NCBI RefSeq assembly: GCF_025950085.1
Contig: NZ_JAPDDS010000002.1
Coordinates: forward strand, 310,001-374,000
Reading direction: 5' to 3'
DNA length: 64,000 nt
DNA from: Luteolibacter flavescens
GTDB lineage: Bacteria; Verrucomicrobiota; Verrucomicrobiia; Verrucomicrobiales; Akkermansiaceae
Each line of letters opens with the position of its first letter. Positions within the stretch are counted from its first letter, which is position 1. Under the pieces are notes generated by a model. It saw nothing but the letters and a program-made list of their open reading frames with translations. It was not told the DNA's origin and did no database searches. The translations under genes and the position numbers were made by a program. Of the stretch, positions 28,810-37,432 are shown in pieces.

Positions 28810-29679
28810 TCACTCCTCCACCACCAGGGTCTCGCGCACCAGCTTCGCGGCGTCCGCGATGACGGTCTCGCGCTGGTCGGCGGTCGCATCGGCTCCGTCG
28901 TAGTAGATCGCGATGAGGACGGGCTTCCGGTCGGCGGGCCACACGATGGCAATGTCATTTGCGGCACCATTCTGGCCGGTGCCGGTCTTGTCGCCGGTTT
29001 TCCATGTGGGATCCATCGCCGCGCGGATGCGCCTGTCACCGGTGCGATTCCCCACCAGCCATGCGGTCAGCTTCTCCTTCGAGGCGTCCTTCAGTGCGGT
29101 GCCGAGCAGCAGCTTCTCCATCGTCGCCACCATCGCATCCGGCGTGGTGGTATCGCGCTCGTCGCCACGGAGGTTGGCATTCAGCCCGGGTTCATTACGG
29201 TCGAGCCGCGAGGTCTTGTCGTCGATCGAGCGGAGATAGCGCGTCAGGCCCTCCGGGCCGCCGACAGTGTCGAGCAGCAGGTTGGCTGCGGTATTGTCGC
29301 TCCAGATCATGGTGGCCTCGCAGAGCTCCGCGACGCTCATCGCCCCGGCCTTCAGATTCTCCTCCTTTCCCGTCACCGGGGTCCACGGGATGAGGTCCTC
29401 TTTTCCATAGGGGATCTTCCGCTCCCACTGCTCATCGCCCGCATCGACACGGGCCGCCACCGCTGCTGCGAGGAGGAACTTGAAGGTGCTGCACATCGCG
29501 AAGCGTTCGCCGCCCCGATGGGCGACGGCCTTTCGCTCGCCAAGTTCCAGCGCGCTCACCCCGAGCCTCCCGCCGTGGCGCGACTCAAGCTTTGCAATGC
29601 CCTCCTTGAACGACGTCTCGGAAGCCGGGGCCACCAGCGACAAGGAGAGGGCGAGAAGAGTCCGGATCACCAGATGCAT
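28810..29679 (-). CDS. Class A beta-lactamase
   Basis: A 289 aa serine beta-lactamase with signal peptide (about 1-20). All catalytic motifs are intact: S64-T-F-K67 (preceded by Cys63), S127-D-N129, E163-P-G-L-N167 in the omega loop and K231-T-G233. It should hydrolyse beta-lactam amides in the periplasm through a Ser-acyl intermediate; spectrum cannot be read from sequence. The minus-strand frame is open to 30678, but that extension is the shadow of the opposite ATPase gene; ATG 29679 begins the signal. No ampR-like regulator or mobile element adjoins, which suggests a resident chromosomal gene. Confidence 0.95.
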   Translation of the reverse strand: MHLVIRTLLALSLSLVAPASETSFKEGIAKLESRHGGRLGVSALELGERKAVAHRGGERFAMCSTFKFLLAAAVAARVDAGDEQWERKIPYGKEDLIPWTPVTGKEENLKAGAMSVAELCEATMIWSDNTAANLLLDTVGGPEGLTRYLRSIDDKTSRLDRNEPGLNANLRGDERDTTTPDAMVATMEKLLLGTALKDASKEKLTAWLVGNRTGDRRIRAAMDPTWKTGDKTGTGQNGAANDIAIVWPADRKPVLIAIYYDGADATADQRETVIADAAKLVRETLVVEE

Positions 29680-29769
29680 CCGCTTCCCGTAAGCTCGCCG
29701 CCGCGTCGCAACAAGCGGAAGAAATCGAGCCTGCTTGCCACCGCTGCCCGGATCGGGCAGGCATGTCCG

Positions 29770-30882
29770 GTGCTCCGCTCCCTGCACGTCTGTGGCTATC
29801 GTTCGCTCCGGGACTTCCGCGTGAAGTTCGGGCGGATCACGGTGGTGACGGGGGAGAATGGCGTGGGGAAATCGAATCTCTACCGCGCGCTCATCCTGCT
29901 CCAGCGGATGGCCGAGGGACGCTTCGCCGAGGCGGTGGAGTCGGAGAGCGGCATGCCGGGGCTGATGTGGGCGGGCCTGCGGCGGAAGGACGGTCCGCGT
30001 CGCGTGAGCTGGGAGATCGAGGATGACCATTTCTCCTTCTCCCACGAATGCGGGCTCATCCCGACAACACCGGGCGACCCGACGAAATTCCGCACCGATC
30101 CGGATGTCAAAACGGAGGTGATCCGTGCCGGGGGCATCAAGGGCCGCCCGATGGCGAAGCGCGCCGGGACCTCCATCAGCGTGCGCGGGGATGACGGGAA
30201 GATGGAGACCATCTCGCTGCCCTTTCACCTCCCGGAGTCGATGCTCAGCGAGGTGCGCGACGGCTTGCGCTACCCGGCGCTGACGGCAGTGCGCGAGACC
30301 TTCCTGGCGTGGCGCTTCTATCATCACTTCCGGGTCGATCCCGACTCGCCCCTGCGGCGGCCGCGGGTCGGCTTCTGGTCGCCGGTGCTGGCGGGCGATG
30401 GTACGAATCTCGCGGCGACCCTGCAGAGCATTGCGGAGTCGGGTCGGGAGGCGGTGTTGGATCAGGTGGTGGAGAAGGCCTTCCCCGGCAGCAGGTGGCG
30501 GGCCGTGGATGACCAGGGGCGCTTCCAGCTCCAGCTCTCCCGCGACGAGCTGGGGCGCTGGCTGGATGCGAGCGAGCTTTCCGATGGCACGCTGCGCTTC
30601 TTTTGCCTGTGTGCCGCGCTGCTCACGCCGAAGCCGCCGCCGCTGCTCGTCTTCAATGAACCGGAGAGCAGCCTTCACACGTCGCTGTTAGAGCCGTTGG
30701 CGGACCTGATGGCGGCGGTGCCGGAGGAGACGCAGCTCATCGTGGTCACGCATGCCCGGGAGCTGGCCGAGCGCATCCGGGAGCGCTGCGAAGCGAAGTG
30801 GGTGAAGCTCGTTTCATTCGAAGGCGAGACCCGGCTGGAGGGCGATGCCGGAAGCGGGCGGACGTGGACCTTCGACGACTAA
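29770..30882 (+). CDS. RecF/SMC-like AAA ATPase (AAA_21 type)
   Basis: About 370 aa. It begins with the RecF-like strand SLHVCGYRSLRDFRVKFG, followed by Walker A GENGVGKSN; the C-terminal half has an ABC-type signature SDGTLRFF and Walker B LLVFNEPESSLH, then a conserved THARELAERI. Stand-alone ATPases of this type occur in DNA repair and phage-defence modules, but no nuclease partner lies next to it, so no role is assigned. The start is uncertain: GTG 29770 fits the domain, while in-frame ATG 29674 would add 32 basic residues and overlap the beta-lactamase start on the other strand. Confidence 0.82.
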   Translation: MLRSLHVCGYRSLRDFRVKFGRITVVTGENGVGKSNLYRALILLQRMAEGRFAEAVESESGMPGLMWAGLRRKDGPRRVSWEIEDDHFSFSHECGLIPTTPGDPTKFRTDPDVKTEVIRAGGIKGRPMAKRAGTSISVRGDDGKMETISLPFHLPESMLSEVRDGLRYPALTAVRETFLAWRFYHHFRVDPDSPLRRPRVGFWSPVLAGDGTNLAATLQSIAESGREAVLDQVVEKAFPGSRWRAVDDQGRFQLQLSRDELGRWLDASELSDGTLRFFCLCAALLTPKPPPLLVFNEPESSLHTSLLEPLADLMAAVPEETQLIVVTHARELAERIRERCEAKWVKLVSFEGETRLEGDAGSGRTWTFDD

Positions 30883-30954
30883 GTAGATACCGCCGTCAGT
30901 GCTTCATCGTGAAGCTGGTGTCGGGCCATCAGCTCTGGTAGATTGTCCATAGCT

Positions 30955-32577
30955 GTGAAACACCCATTCACCCTTCCCGCGGCGGCGCTGGCCCTGGCGC
31001 TGCTGACGCCCGCCCACGGACTCACCCTCCGGACCTACAATGCGAGCAGGCATGCCCGCTTCTCCTCAGGCTTCCCGGGGAATCCGGTGATGAATCCGAG
31101 CTTCCTCCACGACGCGACGAAATTCACGGGCGTGGGGTGGTGGTACATCCAGGGGAACCCATCGGCGAGCGACACGCAGCTTACCCTCGTCTCGCCGCGG
31201 CACGTCATCTCCGTGCGGCATCTGGAAAACAACTTCAACGGGGGAAACCAGCTCGTGCGCTTCGTGGGGTCGGACGGGCAGGTGCACACGCGCACCATCG
31301 CGGCCTTCACGAATATCCTTGATGGCTCAGACAAGATCGACCTCGCGATCACCCAGCTCTCCGCGCCGCTGCCCGCGACGGTGAAGCCGCTGCGCTACTG
31401 CAACAATCTCTCTGAGGTCCAGCTCACGGGCGATGCGCTCATGGTGCTGGGGAAGAACCACGTGAGCGGGAATTCGGTCTCCGGCGGCTCTTCCACCATC
31501 GGGCCGTTCGCGAATCTGCCGTATGATCCCTACTCGGATAACACCCGGGTCTTCAGCTTCGATTACTTGGTTGCGGCGGGTTCGGCGGACCAGTGTTACT
31601 ATGGTCCTAGTTACGGCGACTCCAGCAGCCCGGCATTCGTTGACCACAATGGCGAGCCCGCGCTGGTCGGATTGGCTGCGGTCTTCGTAGGCAACAATCC
31701 ACTGGTCTATCAGAACTTCTGCACCTTCGTGCCCGCTTACATCACGCAGCTCGATGCGGTGCTGAATCCCGCGGGCTACCGCATGCGTCCGGTGCAGTAT
31801 ACGCCCACCACGCTCTCGGTTTCCTCCGTCTCCTCACCCGCGAGCCTGCGGCAGGCGTATGGCGGGAGCATTGCATTCACCTTCTCCAACAGCGGTGCGC
31901 AAGCGACGGGCAGCGCCGGGCTCACGCTGGCCTTCGATCCCGCGCAGGCACCGGCATCGGTGACGGCGCCGGGCTGGATCGTCGAGGCGATGGGTGGCGG
32001 CGTGTGGTCCATCCGCAAGGCGCTGATGCCCGCCTCGGACAGCATCGTGGCGACTGCCACGTGGACTTCCATGCCCGCCGTGGCCACGCTGGGCGTGACC
32101 GCGACCGCCGAGTCGGACACCGCCACCACGGTGACATCGCAGCCATCTTTCACGCTGAAGCCGACCTACGCGGCGTGGTCCACGGGCCTCAGCGAGCCGG
32201 CGGAAGGCGACGATCCGGACGACGATGGCCTGGCAAACCTGTTGGAATACGCACTCGGCGGAAATCCCGGAAGCGGCTCGATGGTCCTGTCCGGAACGCA
32301 ATACCTGCGGCCGGAGATTTCCGCATCGGGCGGCACGATCACGCTGTCCTATCCGGAGCGGAGCGATGCTGTAGTACGAGGCCTCTCGTACATCGTCGAG
32401 ACATCCACCGCGCTGGATTCGCTTGCCGGTGCCACCACCTTGCCTGCCGGGGCGGTGTCCGGCACCGCGGCCTTTTCGCCCGACATACCGGGCTTCGTGA
32501 AGCGGACGATCACGTGGCCGTCCGATGGCCCGCAGCGCTTTGCCCGGGTAAAGGTGACGCTCGCCGAGACTCCTTGA
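30955..32577 (+). CDS. Secreted trypsin-like serine protease with C-terminal surface module
   Basis: A 540 aa protein. Signal peptide about 1-22. The protease domain has a triad by motif: His89 in VISVRH, Asp129 in KIDLAI and Ser223 in GDSSSP, where the last two Gly of the usual GDSGGP are Ser. A CARDB-like beta domain follows (about 275-400), then DDPDDDGLANLLEYALGG and a final beta module (about 420-540) resembling, in divergent form, the C-termini of the giant proteins at 45-63 kb. Predicted extracellular. GTG 30955 begins the signal peptide; TTG 30943 is an alternative. Confidence 0.8.
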   Translation: MKHPFTLPAAALALALLTPAHGLTLRTYNASRHARFSSGFPGNPVMNPSFLHDATKFTGVGWWYIQGNPSASDTQLTLVSPRHVISVRHLENNFNGGNQLVRFVGSDGQVHTRTIAAFTNILDGSDKIDLAITQLSAPLPATVKPLRYCNNLSEVQLTGDALMVLGKNHVSGNSVSGGSSTIGPFANLPYDPYSDNTRVFSFDYLVAAGSADQCYYGPSYGDSSSPAFVDHNGEPALVGLAAVFVGNNPLVYQNFCTFVPAYITQLDAVLNPAGYRMRPVQYTPTTLSVSSVSSPASLRQAYGGSIAFTFSNSGAQATGSAGLTLAFDPAQAPASVTAPGWIVEAMGGGVWSIRKALMPASDSIVATATWTSMPAVATLGVTATAESDTATTVTSQPSFTLKPTYAAWSTGLSEPAEGDDPDDDGLANLLEYALGGNPGSGSMVLSGTQYLRPEISASGGTITLSYPERSDAVVRGLSYIVETSTALDSLAGATTLPAGAVSGTAAFSPDIPGFVKRTITWPSDGPQRFARVKVTLAETP

Positions 32578-32590
32578 GGAGGCAAAATTC

Positions 32591-34468
32591 CTACGGCTGG
32601 ATCTCCACGCGGTCGCCGAGTTCGGTGAGCGCGAAGAGCTTCTGCGCATTTCCCGCGGGCACGCGGATGCAGCCGTGCGATGCCGGGTAGCCGGGCACCA
32701 CGCCCTGGTGGAAACCGAAGTCACTGCAACTGAAACGCTGGAAGCACGGCATGCTCGCGTCGTACAGCGTGGAGGTCCAGGTGCGGTACTTGTTCGTGAT
32801 GGCGAAGGTGCCGGTGGGCGTGGCGTGGCCCTTCTTCCCGGTGGAGACGGCGGTCTTGTAAAGCTCCAGCCCGGACGAGTCATAGACGATCGCGGTCTGG
32901 TCGGAGAGATCCACGACGATGCGGCGTTGCTCCACGATGGGGTCCTTGCCCAGCAGCACGCGCATCATCCGCACGTCGCTTTTCCGCGCGGCGATGTTGA
33001 TGGGCCACATGCGGTTGCGCTTCGTCCACACGCTGGTGCGCGCCCCGGCGGCGAGCAGAGCGCGGGCGGTATCCGTGCAGCCGCTGTCCGCGGCGAGCAT
33101 GATGGGGGTGACGTTCGTGTCGTTCTTCAGCAGCCAGCGCAGGGTGCCGCCCTTCACCGCCTGGATGAAGGACTCGGGGACCTGCGCGGGCAACGTGGCA
33201 TTCGGGTCGATGCCGCGCTTCAGCAGCTCCTTCACGATGCCCGCCCGTCCCATGATGATGGCGAGGTGCAGCGGCGACTGGCCCTCGGCCACCGGCTGGT
33301 CCGGTCGTGCACCGCGATCCAGCAGGCGCACCGCGGTGCGTGCATCGCCCTCGCGGATCGCCTGGCCGAGCGGGGTATCGAGGAAGGGCGCGGGCAGCGT
33401 GCGCGGCTGGCCACCGTGCGCGGCGATGATCCCGGCGTGATAGCTGCGCTTGGTACGACAGGCCTCGTAGTAAAGAGGCCGGCCATCCGCACCGTAGCAG
33501 AGGAAGAGATGGAGGAAGTCCACGCGATCGTCCGCCAGTGCCGCTTCCAGCGGGCGACGGCCTTGCGAATCCGGTGTCTCCGGGCAGGCACCCAGCGAGA
33601 GGAGCAGGCGGCAGGCATCGATCTCGCGGCGGTCGTATGCTCTCCACAGCGCCTCTCCCCACGAGCCCGCCAGCGGCCGGGCACCCACGGCGGCGAGAGT
33701 CCTTGCGAGATCCAGATCGCGTGAATCGATGGCCGACTCCAGCGGCATGCGGCCGGTGTGGTCCGGTAGATTCGGATCGGAGCCCGCCTTCACCAGAGGA
33801 GCGGCGAGGTCGCGCCAGTCCTTGCGGAGGGCGGCGACGAGCGAGGATTCATTCGCGGCATTCACCGCGGCGGCATCGGCTCCCAGGTCGAGCAGCTCTT
33901 TCATCAGGTCCCGCCGACCGGCCTCGATGGCCACGTGGAGGAGGGGATTCCCGGCTGCGTCCTTCTGGTGCGGGTCGGCCCCGCCTTCCATGAGGCGGCG
34001 GACGAAGGCGAGACGGCCATTGCGGATCGCCCAGGGTAGCACCTTGTCCCCATCCGGGGTCAGGCCAACGGGGGGCGCACCGGCGTCCAGCAGGCGGTCG
34101 GTCATGGCGGTCTCGCCCTTCGCGACGGACAGCGAGACGGGAGTCACGCCCGCGGGAGTCGGGGTGGCAAGGTCGGCCCCCTTTTCGATGAGGTCCCACG
34201 CGATGGCTGCGTGGCCGTGGCCGATGGCGAGGTGCAGCGGCGAATTCCCGTCGGCATCGCGTTGGCCGGAGTAAACTTCGGCCTCCAGCAGCAGCCGGGC
34301 GAGGGCGGCATCTCCCTCCTGCACGGCGGCGAGCAACGAGGCACCGGAAGCTTCCACGCCGCGCTTCCCCAGCTCCCGCAGCGCCTCGCGCTTCTCATTC
34401 CGGCACGCGGAGGCGGACACCGCGATCAACGCGGCGGCGACGGTCCGGATGGCGGATCGGGTGAACAT
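32591..34468 (-). CDS. Ankyrin-repeat protein fused to an L,D-transpeptidase domain
   Basis: A 625 aa protein. An export signal with possible lipobox (AVSASAC, Cys22) is followed by about a dozen ankyrin-type repeats (about 40-500; e.g. GNSPLHLAIGHGHAAIAWDL, GQSPLHLAIIMGRAGIV). Residues about 516-625 form a YkuD L,D-transpeptidase domain with GFHQG (His587) and SHGCIRVP (His598, Cys600), so the catalytic Cys is intact. YkuD enzymes make 3-3 peptidoglycan crosslinks or attach proteins to peptidoglycan. The combination puts protein-binding repeats in the periplasm beside the enzyme. It lies downstream of the permease pair on the same strand with a 123-base gap. Confidence 0.9.
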   Translation of the reverse strand: MFTRSAIRTVAAALIAVSASACRNEKREALRELGKRGVEASGASLLAAVQEGDAALARLLLEAEVYSGQRDADGNSPLHLAIGHGHAAIAWDLIEKGADLATPTPAGVTPVSLSVAKGETAMTDRLLDAGAPPVGLTPDGDKVLPWAIRNGRLAFVRRLMEGGADPHQKDAAGNPLLHVAIEAGRRDLMKELLDLGADAAAVNAANESSLVAALRKDWRDLAAPLVKAGSDPNLPDHTGRMPLESAIDSRDLDLARTLAAVGARPLAGSWGEALWRAYDRREIDACRLLLSLGACPETPDSQGRRPLEAALADDRVDFLHLFLCYGADGRPLYYEACRTKRSYHAGIIAAHGGQPRTLPAPFLDTPLGQAIREGDARTAVRLLDRGARPDQPVAEGQSPLHLAIIMGRAGIVKELLKRGIDPNATLPAQVPESFIQAVKGGTLRWLLKNDTNVTPIMLAADSGCTDTARALLAAGARTSVWTKRNRMWPINIAARKSDVRMMRVLLGKDPIVEQRRIVVDLSDQTAIVYDSSGLELYKTAVSTGKKGHATPTGTFAITNKYRTWTSTLYDASMPCFQRFSCSDFGFHQGVVPGYPASHGCIRVPAGNAQKLFALTELGDRVEIQP

Positions 34469-34591
34469 GGCAAGGGCGACGGGCGTCCCTTATCACGTGT
34501 CGGTTACATCGACAAGATCCTACGCAAAGGAATCCATGGGAGATATTCCGACGGGTAAGGAGCCATTCGTGACCATGAAAGTCTCGCGGCG

Positions 34592-35407
34592 TCAGAAATT
34601 CGACCGCATGAAGGACTCCTCGGCCGGTGGCGGGGCCTCGGCGGCGGTGTCCACTTCCAGCACCGGGACATTGCCCTCGCCCTCGTCCGGGTAGCGCATG
34701 GTGCCGGCCAGCTTCATCCACGTATTGTCCTCGACCTGCGGGACCTCGCCCTTGAAGCGGACGATGATGGGGATGGCGCGGCTGTCGGCGGCGCAGCAGG
34801 TGATGAAGAGACGGTAGAGGCGGCGCTGGTTTGGCACCACGGCGTCCGGGTCCTGGATCACGCGGCCTTCCGTTTCCACCTGCATGCCGCCCACCAGTTC
34901 GCGCATCTCGGGGTCGCCGGCGCTGAAGAAAAGCTCCATCAGGCCGAAGGTGTGGTAGCCGTCCGCGTTCTTCGGGTGCTGCTTTTCGATCAGCTCCTTC
35001 GTCAGCGGCGGCAGTGCGCCCATGATGAGGGAACTCGCGTCCGCCGGGGTGTCCATGAGGCCCTTCCGCGTCAGCGAGCCGAGCGAGAAGGCGTCCTTCG
35101 TCCACGAGACGCCGAGGCCCAGCGGCAGCAGCAGGATGAGGAAGGCGGCCAGCGGATGGACGTCCATGCTCTCATGGTCGTGCGCGTCATCCGGCCCGTG
35201 GTCGTGCCCGCAGGAGGCCTCCTGGGTCGCGGTCAGCAGGTTGAAAAGTCCCACCACGCCGAGGCCGAGGCCGCCCGCCATGACCAGCGGCCGGAAGTCC
35301 GGTGCGAGGTACTTCACGATGCGGCCGCTGGCGTAGAAGTAGATCAGCACCGCTGCCCAGACGAGCAGGGCGATGGAGAAGAGCACGCGCTGGATTTTCG
35401 GATTCAC
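34592..35407 (-). CDS. TIGR03943 family membrane protein (YcgQ-like)
   Basis: A 271 aa protein starting at GTG 35407, overlapping the permease stop by four bases (GTGA), so translation is probably coupled. Two to three membrane helices lie in the first 110 residues with a His/Asp-rich loop between them (CGHDHGPDDAHDHE), then a soluble domain (about 125-271) with TCCAADSR and FKGEV motifs typical of the family. TIGR03943 proteins are regularly paired with UPF0718 permeases, as here; the pair has been associated with metal homeostasis. Upstream open frame to 35707 is the shadow of the permease. Confidence 0.85.
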   Translation of the reverse strand: MNPKIQRVLFSIALLVWAAVLIYFYASGRIVKYLAPDFRPLVMAGGLGLGVVGLFNLLTATQEASCGHDHGPDDAHDHESMDVHPLAAFLILLLPLGLGVSWTKDAFSLGSLTRKGLMDTPADASSLIMGALPPLTKELIEKQHPKNADGYHTFGLMELFFSAGDPEMRELVGGMQVETEGRVIQDPDAVVPNQRRLYRLFITCCAADSRAIPIIVRFKGEVPQVEDNTWMKLAGTMRYPDEGEGNVPVLEVDTAAEAPPPAEESFMRSNF

Positions 35408-36495
35408 GGTTTCGCGAGCGAGAAGATGGCGGCCTGCCAGGCGATGGATGCCGCCCCGATGGCGACGAAGAGACCGAGCGCCAACCACAGGATGAAGCGC
35501 TTCCGGAGCACCGTCTGATACAGGAAGAGCAGCTTCACGTCCAGCATGGGGCCGAAGACGAGGAAGGCCAACTTCGCCCCGTAGGTGAACTTGTCCAGGG
35601 TGGCGGCGATGAAGGCGTCCGACGTGCTGCAGAGGCTGAGCACGAAGGCCAGCGCCATGAGCGCGGCTGGGGCGGCGATGTCGTTCTTCGCCAGGCTGTC
35701 GAGCCAATCGGCCCCCGGGGCAATGCCCGTATTGAAGAGCGCGGTGATGGCCACGCCGATGACGAAGTAAACGCCCACATCCACGAAATCCCGCATCGCC
35801 GAGCGGAAGGCGGCGATCAGGCGGTTCCCGCCGTCATCGTGCGAGTGGTGGTGATGGTGGCCGTGATCGTGTCCGCAGGCCTTGTGGCTGTGATCGTGAC
35901 CATGATCGTGGTCATGGCCGCAGCAGCCCTTTTCATCGTGATCGTGGGCATGCCCGTGGGAGTGGGCGAGGGCGGGGACAGGCGCGTCGTCCTTTTGAAG
36001 GCTGTCCACTAGGCGCTGGCGGAGGATCTTCACCAGCGGGATGCGCGCGACGACGAGGCCGACCAGCACGGCCACCAGGAAGCCGAGGCCGAGGCGCGAG
36101 ACGGTCATCACCAGGCTGGCCGAGTAGGTGAGCTCCTCGCCGAAGGGGATCTCCGGGCCCTTGAAGGCCTTCCACGTGCTGAGCGCCGTGATCGGATTCA
36201 CGATCGGCGCGGCGAGCATGTAGGTCAGCGCGCAGGAGACGGGCAGGCCCTTTTTCACCAGCCGCCGGATCACCGGCACCACCGCGCACTCGCAGACCGG
36301 CAGGATGATCCCCAGCAGGCCCGCGACGAGGATGGCGGGGAATTTCCGCTTCGGCAGCAGCCGGTCCATCGTGCCCGCGGGCAGGTAGATATCGATGAAG
36401 CCGCTGATCAGCGTGCCGAGCAGGATAAAAGGCGCGCCTTCGAACAAAATGCTCAGGAAGGCGAAGGCGAAGTCCTGTTGGGAGTCCGGCGACAC
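35404..36495 (-). CDS. UPF0718/YraQ family permease with His-rich loop
   Basis: A 363 aa polytopic membrane protein. The family motif [10 protein letters not shown] (about 66-75) and [10 protein letters not shown] (about 93-102) are present, with a symmetric second half ([12 protein letters not shown]). Between halves, residues 178-219 hold 19 His and three Cys, a metal-binding cytoplasmic loop. The family includes the arsenical exporter ArsP; the loop and its TIGR03943 partner point rather to a divalent metal, but the substrate is inferred. GTG 36495 is the start. Co-transcribed with the next gene. Divergent from the ABC exporter. Confidence 0.87.
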   Translation of the reverse strand: MSPDSQQDFAFAFLSILFEGAPFILLGTLISGFIDIYLPAGTMDRLLPKRKFPAILVAGLLGIILPVCECAVVPVIRRLVKKGLPVSCALTYMLAAPIVNPITALSTWKAFKGPEIPFGEELTYSASLVMTVSRLGLGFLVAVLVGLVVARIPLVKILRQRLVDSLQKDDAPVPALAHSHGHAHDHDEKGCCGHDHDHGHDHSHKACGHDHGHHHHHSHDDGGNRLIAAFRSAMRDFVDVGVYFVIGVAITALFNTGIAPGADWLDSLAKNDIAAPAALMALAFVLSLCSTSDAFIAATLDKFTYGAKLAFLVFGPMLDVKLLFLYQTVLRKRFILWLALGLFVAIGAASIAWQAAIFSLAKP

Positions 36496-36602
36496 GTCCG
36501 GAGGAAAGGGACTGCCGCCGGGGCTGTCAAACCCGGGAACGCTGGCCCCTCGCAGTCAAACGATTGCCACGCCGGGCATCCCGGCTATGGTCCGGCCCGT
36601 CG

Positions 36603-37325
36603 ATGAGCGTCCCGATTTCCACCGGTGTCGTGTTTCAGGCGCAAAAGCTGCGCAAGGTCTATCATACCGGCGAGCTGGATGTGGTGGCGCTGCACGGCGT
36701 TGACTTGGAAATGAGCGCGGGCGAGCTGGTTTGCCTGCTCGGCGCGTCCGGCAGCGGGAAATCCACGCTGCTGAATATCCTCGGCGGGCTCGACGTGCCC
36801 AGCTCGGGGGAGCTGCGCTACAAGGGGTGGCCGCTCGATGGCGCGGACGAGAACACGCTGACCTCGTTCCGCCGGAACTGCGTCGGCTTCGTCTTCCAAT
36901 TCTACAATCTCATCCCGAGCCTCACTGCCCGGGAGAATGTGGCGCTCATCACCGACATCTCCGCCGATCCCATGACGCCGGAGGACGCGCTGGAAATGGT
37001 CGGCCTCGGCAAGCGCATGGACCACTTCCCCTCGCAGCTTTCCGGTGGCGAGCAGCAGCGCGTCGCGATCGCCCGGGCCATCGCCAAGCGTCCGGAGGTG
37101 CTGCTCTGCGACGAGCCGACCGGCGCGCTGGACGTCACCACCGGCATCACCGTGCTGGAGGCCGTCGAGCGTATCAATCGCGAGCTTGGCACGCTGACGG
37201 TGGTCATCACCCACAATGCCGCCATGGCGGAAATGGCCGACCGGGTGATGCACCTTTCCGACGGGAAGATCATCAACGAGCAACGCAACGCGACACGCCT
37301 CCCCGCGCGGGAGCTGAAGTGGTAA
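36603..37325 (+). CDS. ABC transporter ATP-binding protein (LolD/MacB type)
   Basis: A 240 aa ATPase. Walker [10 protein letters not shown] (about 47-55), Q-loop [18 protein letters not shown], signature LSGGEQQR, Walker [12 protein letters not shown] and the switch His in VITHN are all present. The length and the N-L-I-P-x-L-T-A-x-E-N-V sequence match the MacB/LolD group that works with FtsX-type permeases. It is the first gene of a three-gene exporter with permease and HlyD adaptor; an inverted repeat of 33-bp arms lies between it and the permease. ATG 36603 is chosen over 36564. Confidence 0.93.
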   Translation: MSVPISTGVVFQAQKLRKVYHTGELDVVALHGVDLEMSAGELVCLLGASGSGKSTLLNILGGLDVPSSGELRYKGWPLDGADENTLTSFRRNCVGFVFQFYNLIPSLTARENVALITDISADPMTPEDALEMVGLGKRMDHFPSQLSGGEQQRVAIARAIAKRPEVLLCDEPTGALDVTTGITVLEAVERINRELGTLTVVITHNAAMAEMADRVMHLSDGKIINEQRNATRLPARELKW

Positions 37326-37328
37326 CCC

Positions 37329-37430
37329 GGAAGTTGAGAGTCGATGGTTGAGAGTTGAGAGCGAGATCCAAACAGCCGTCATCCTCCTGCCTTTAACTCT
37401 CAACCCTCAACCACCGACTCTCAACCTTCC
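37329..37430. repeat. Intercistronic inverted repeat built from a GTTGAGA heptamer
   Basis: The left arm at 37329-37361 and right arm at 37395-37430 are inverted copies with only a few mismatches, and both consist mostly of TTGAGAG-like heptamers. The loop is 33 bases. In RNA it would form a long hairpin ending two bases before the permease ATG, inside an otherwise close operon. Confidence 0.8.
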
Positions 37431-37432
37431 GC

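Noticed and set aside
29680-30678. N-terminal extension of the beta-lactamase frame
   Set aside because: It has no signal peptide or domain and lies antisense to the AAA ATPase.
35408-35707. N-terminal extension of the TIGR03943 frame
   Set aside because: It overlaps the permease gene in another frame, and the GTGA junction gives a natural start.
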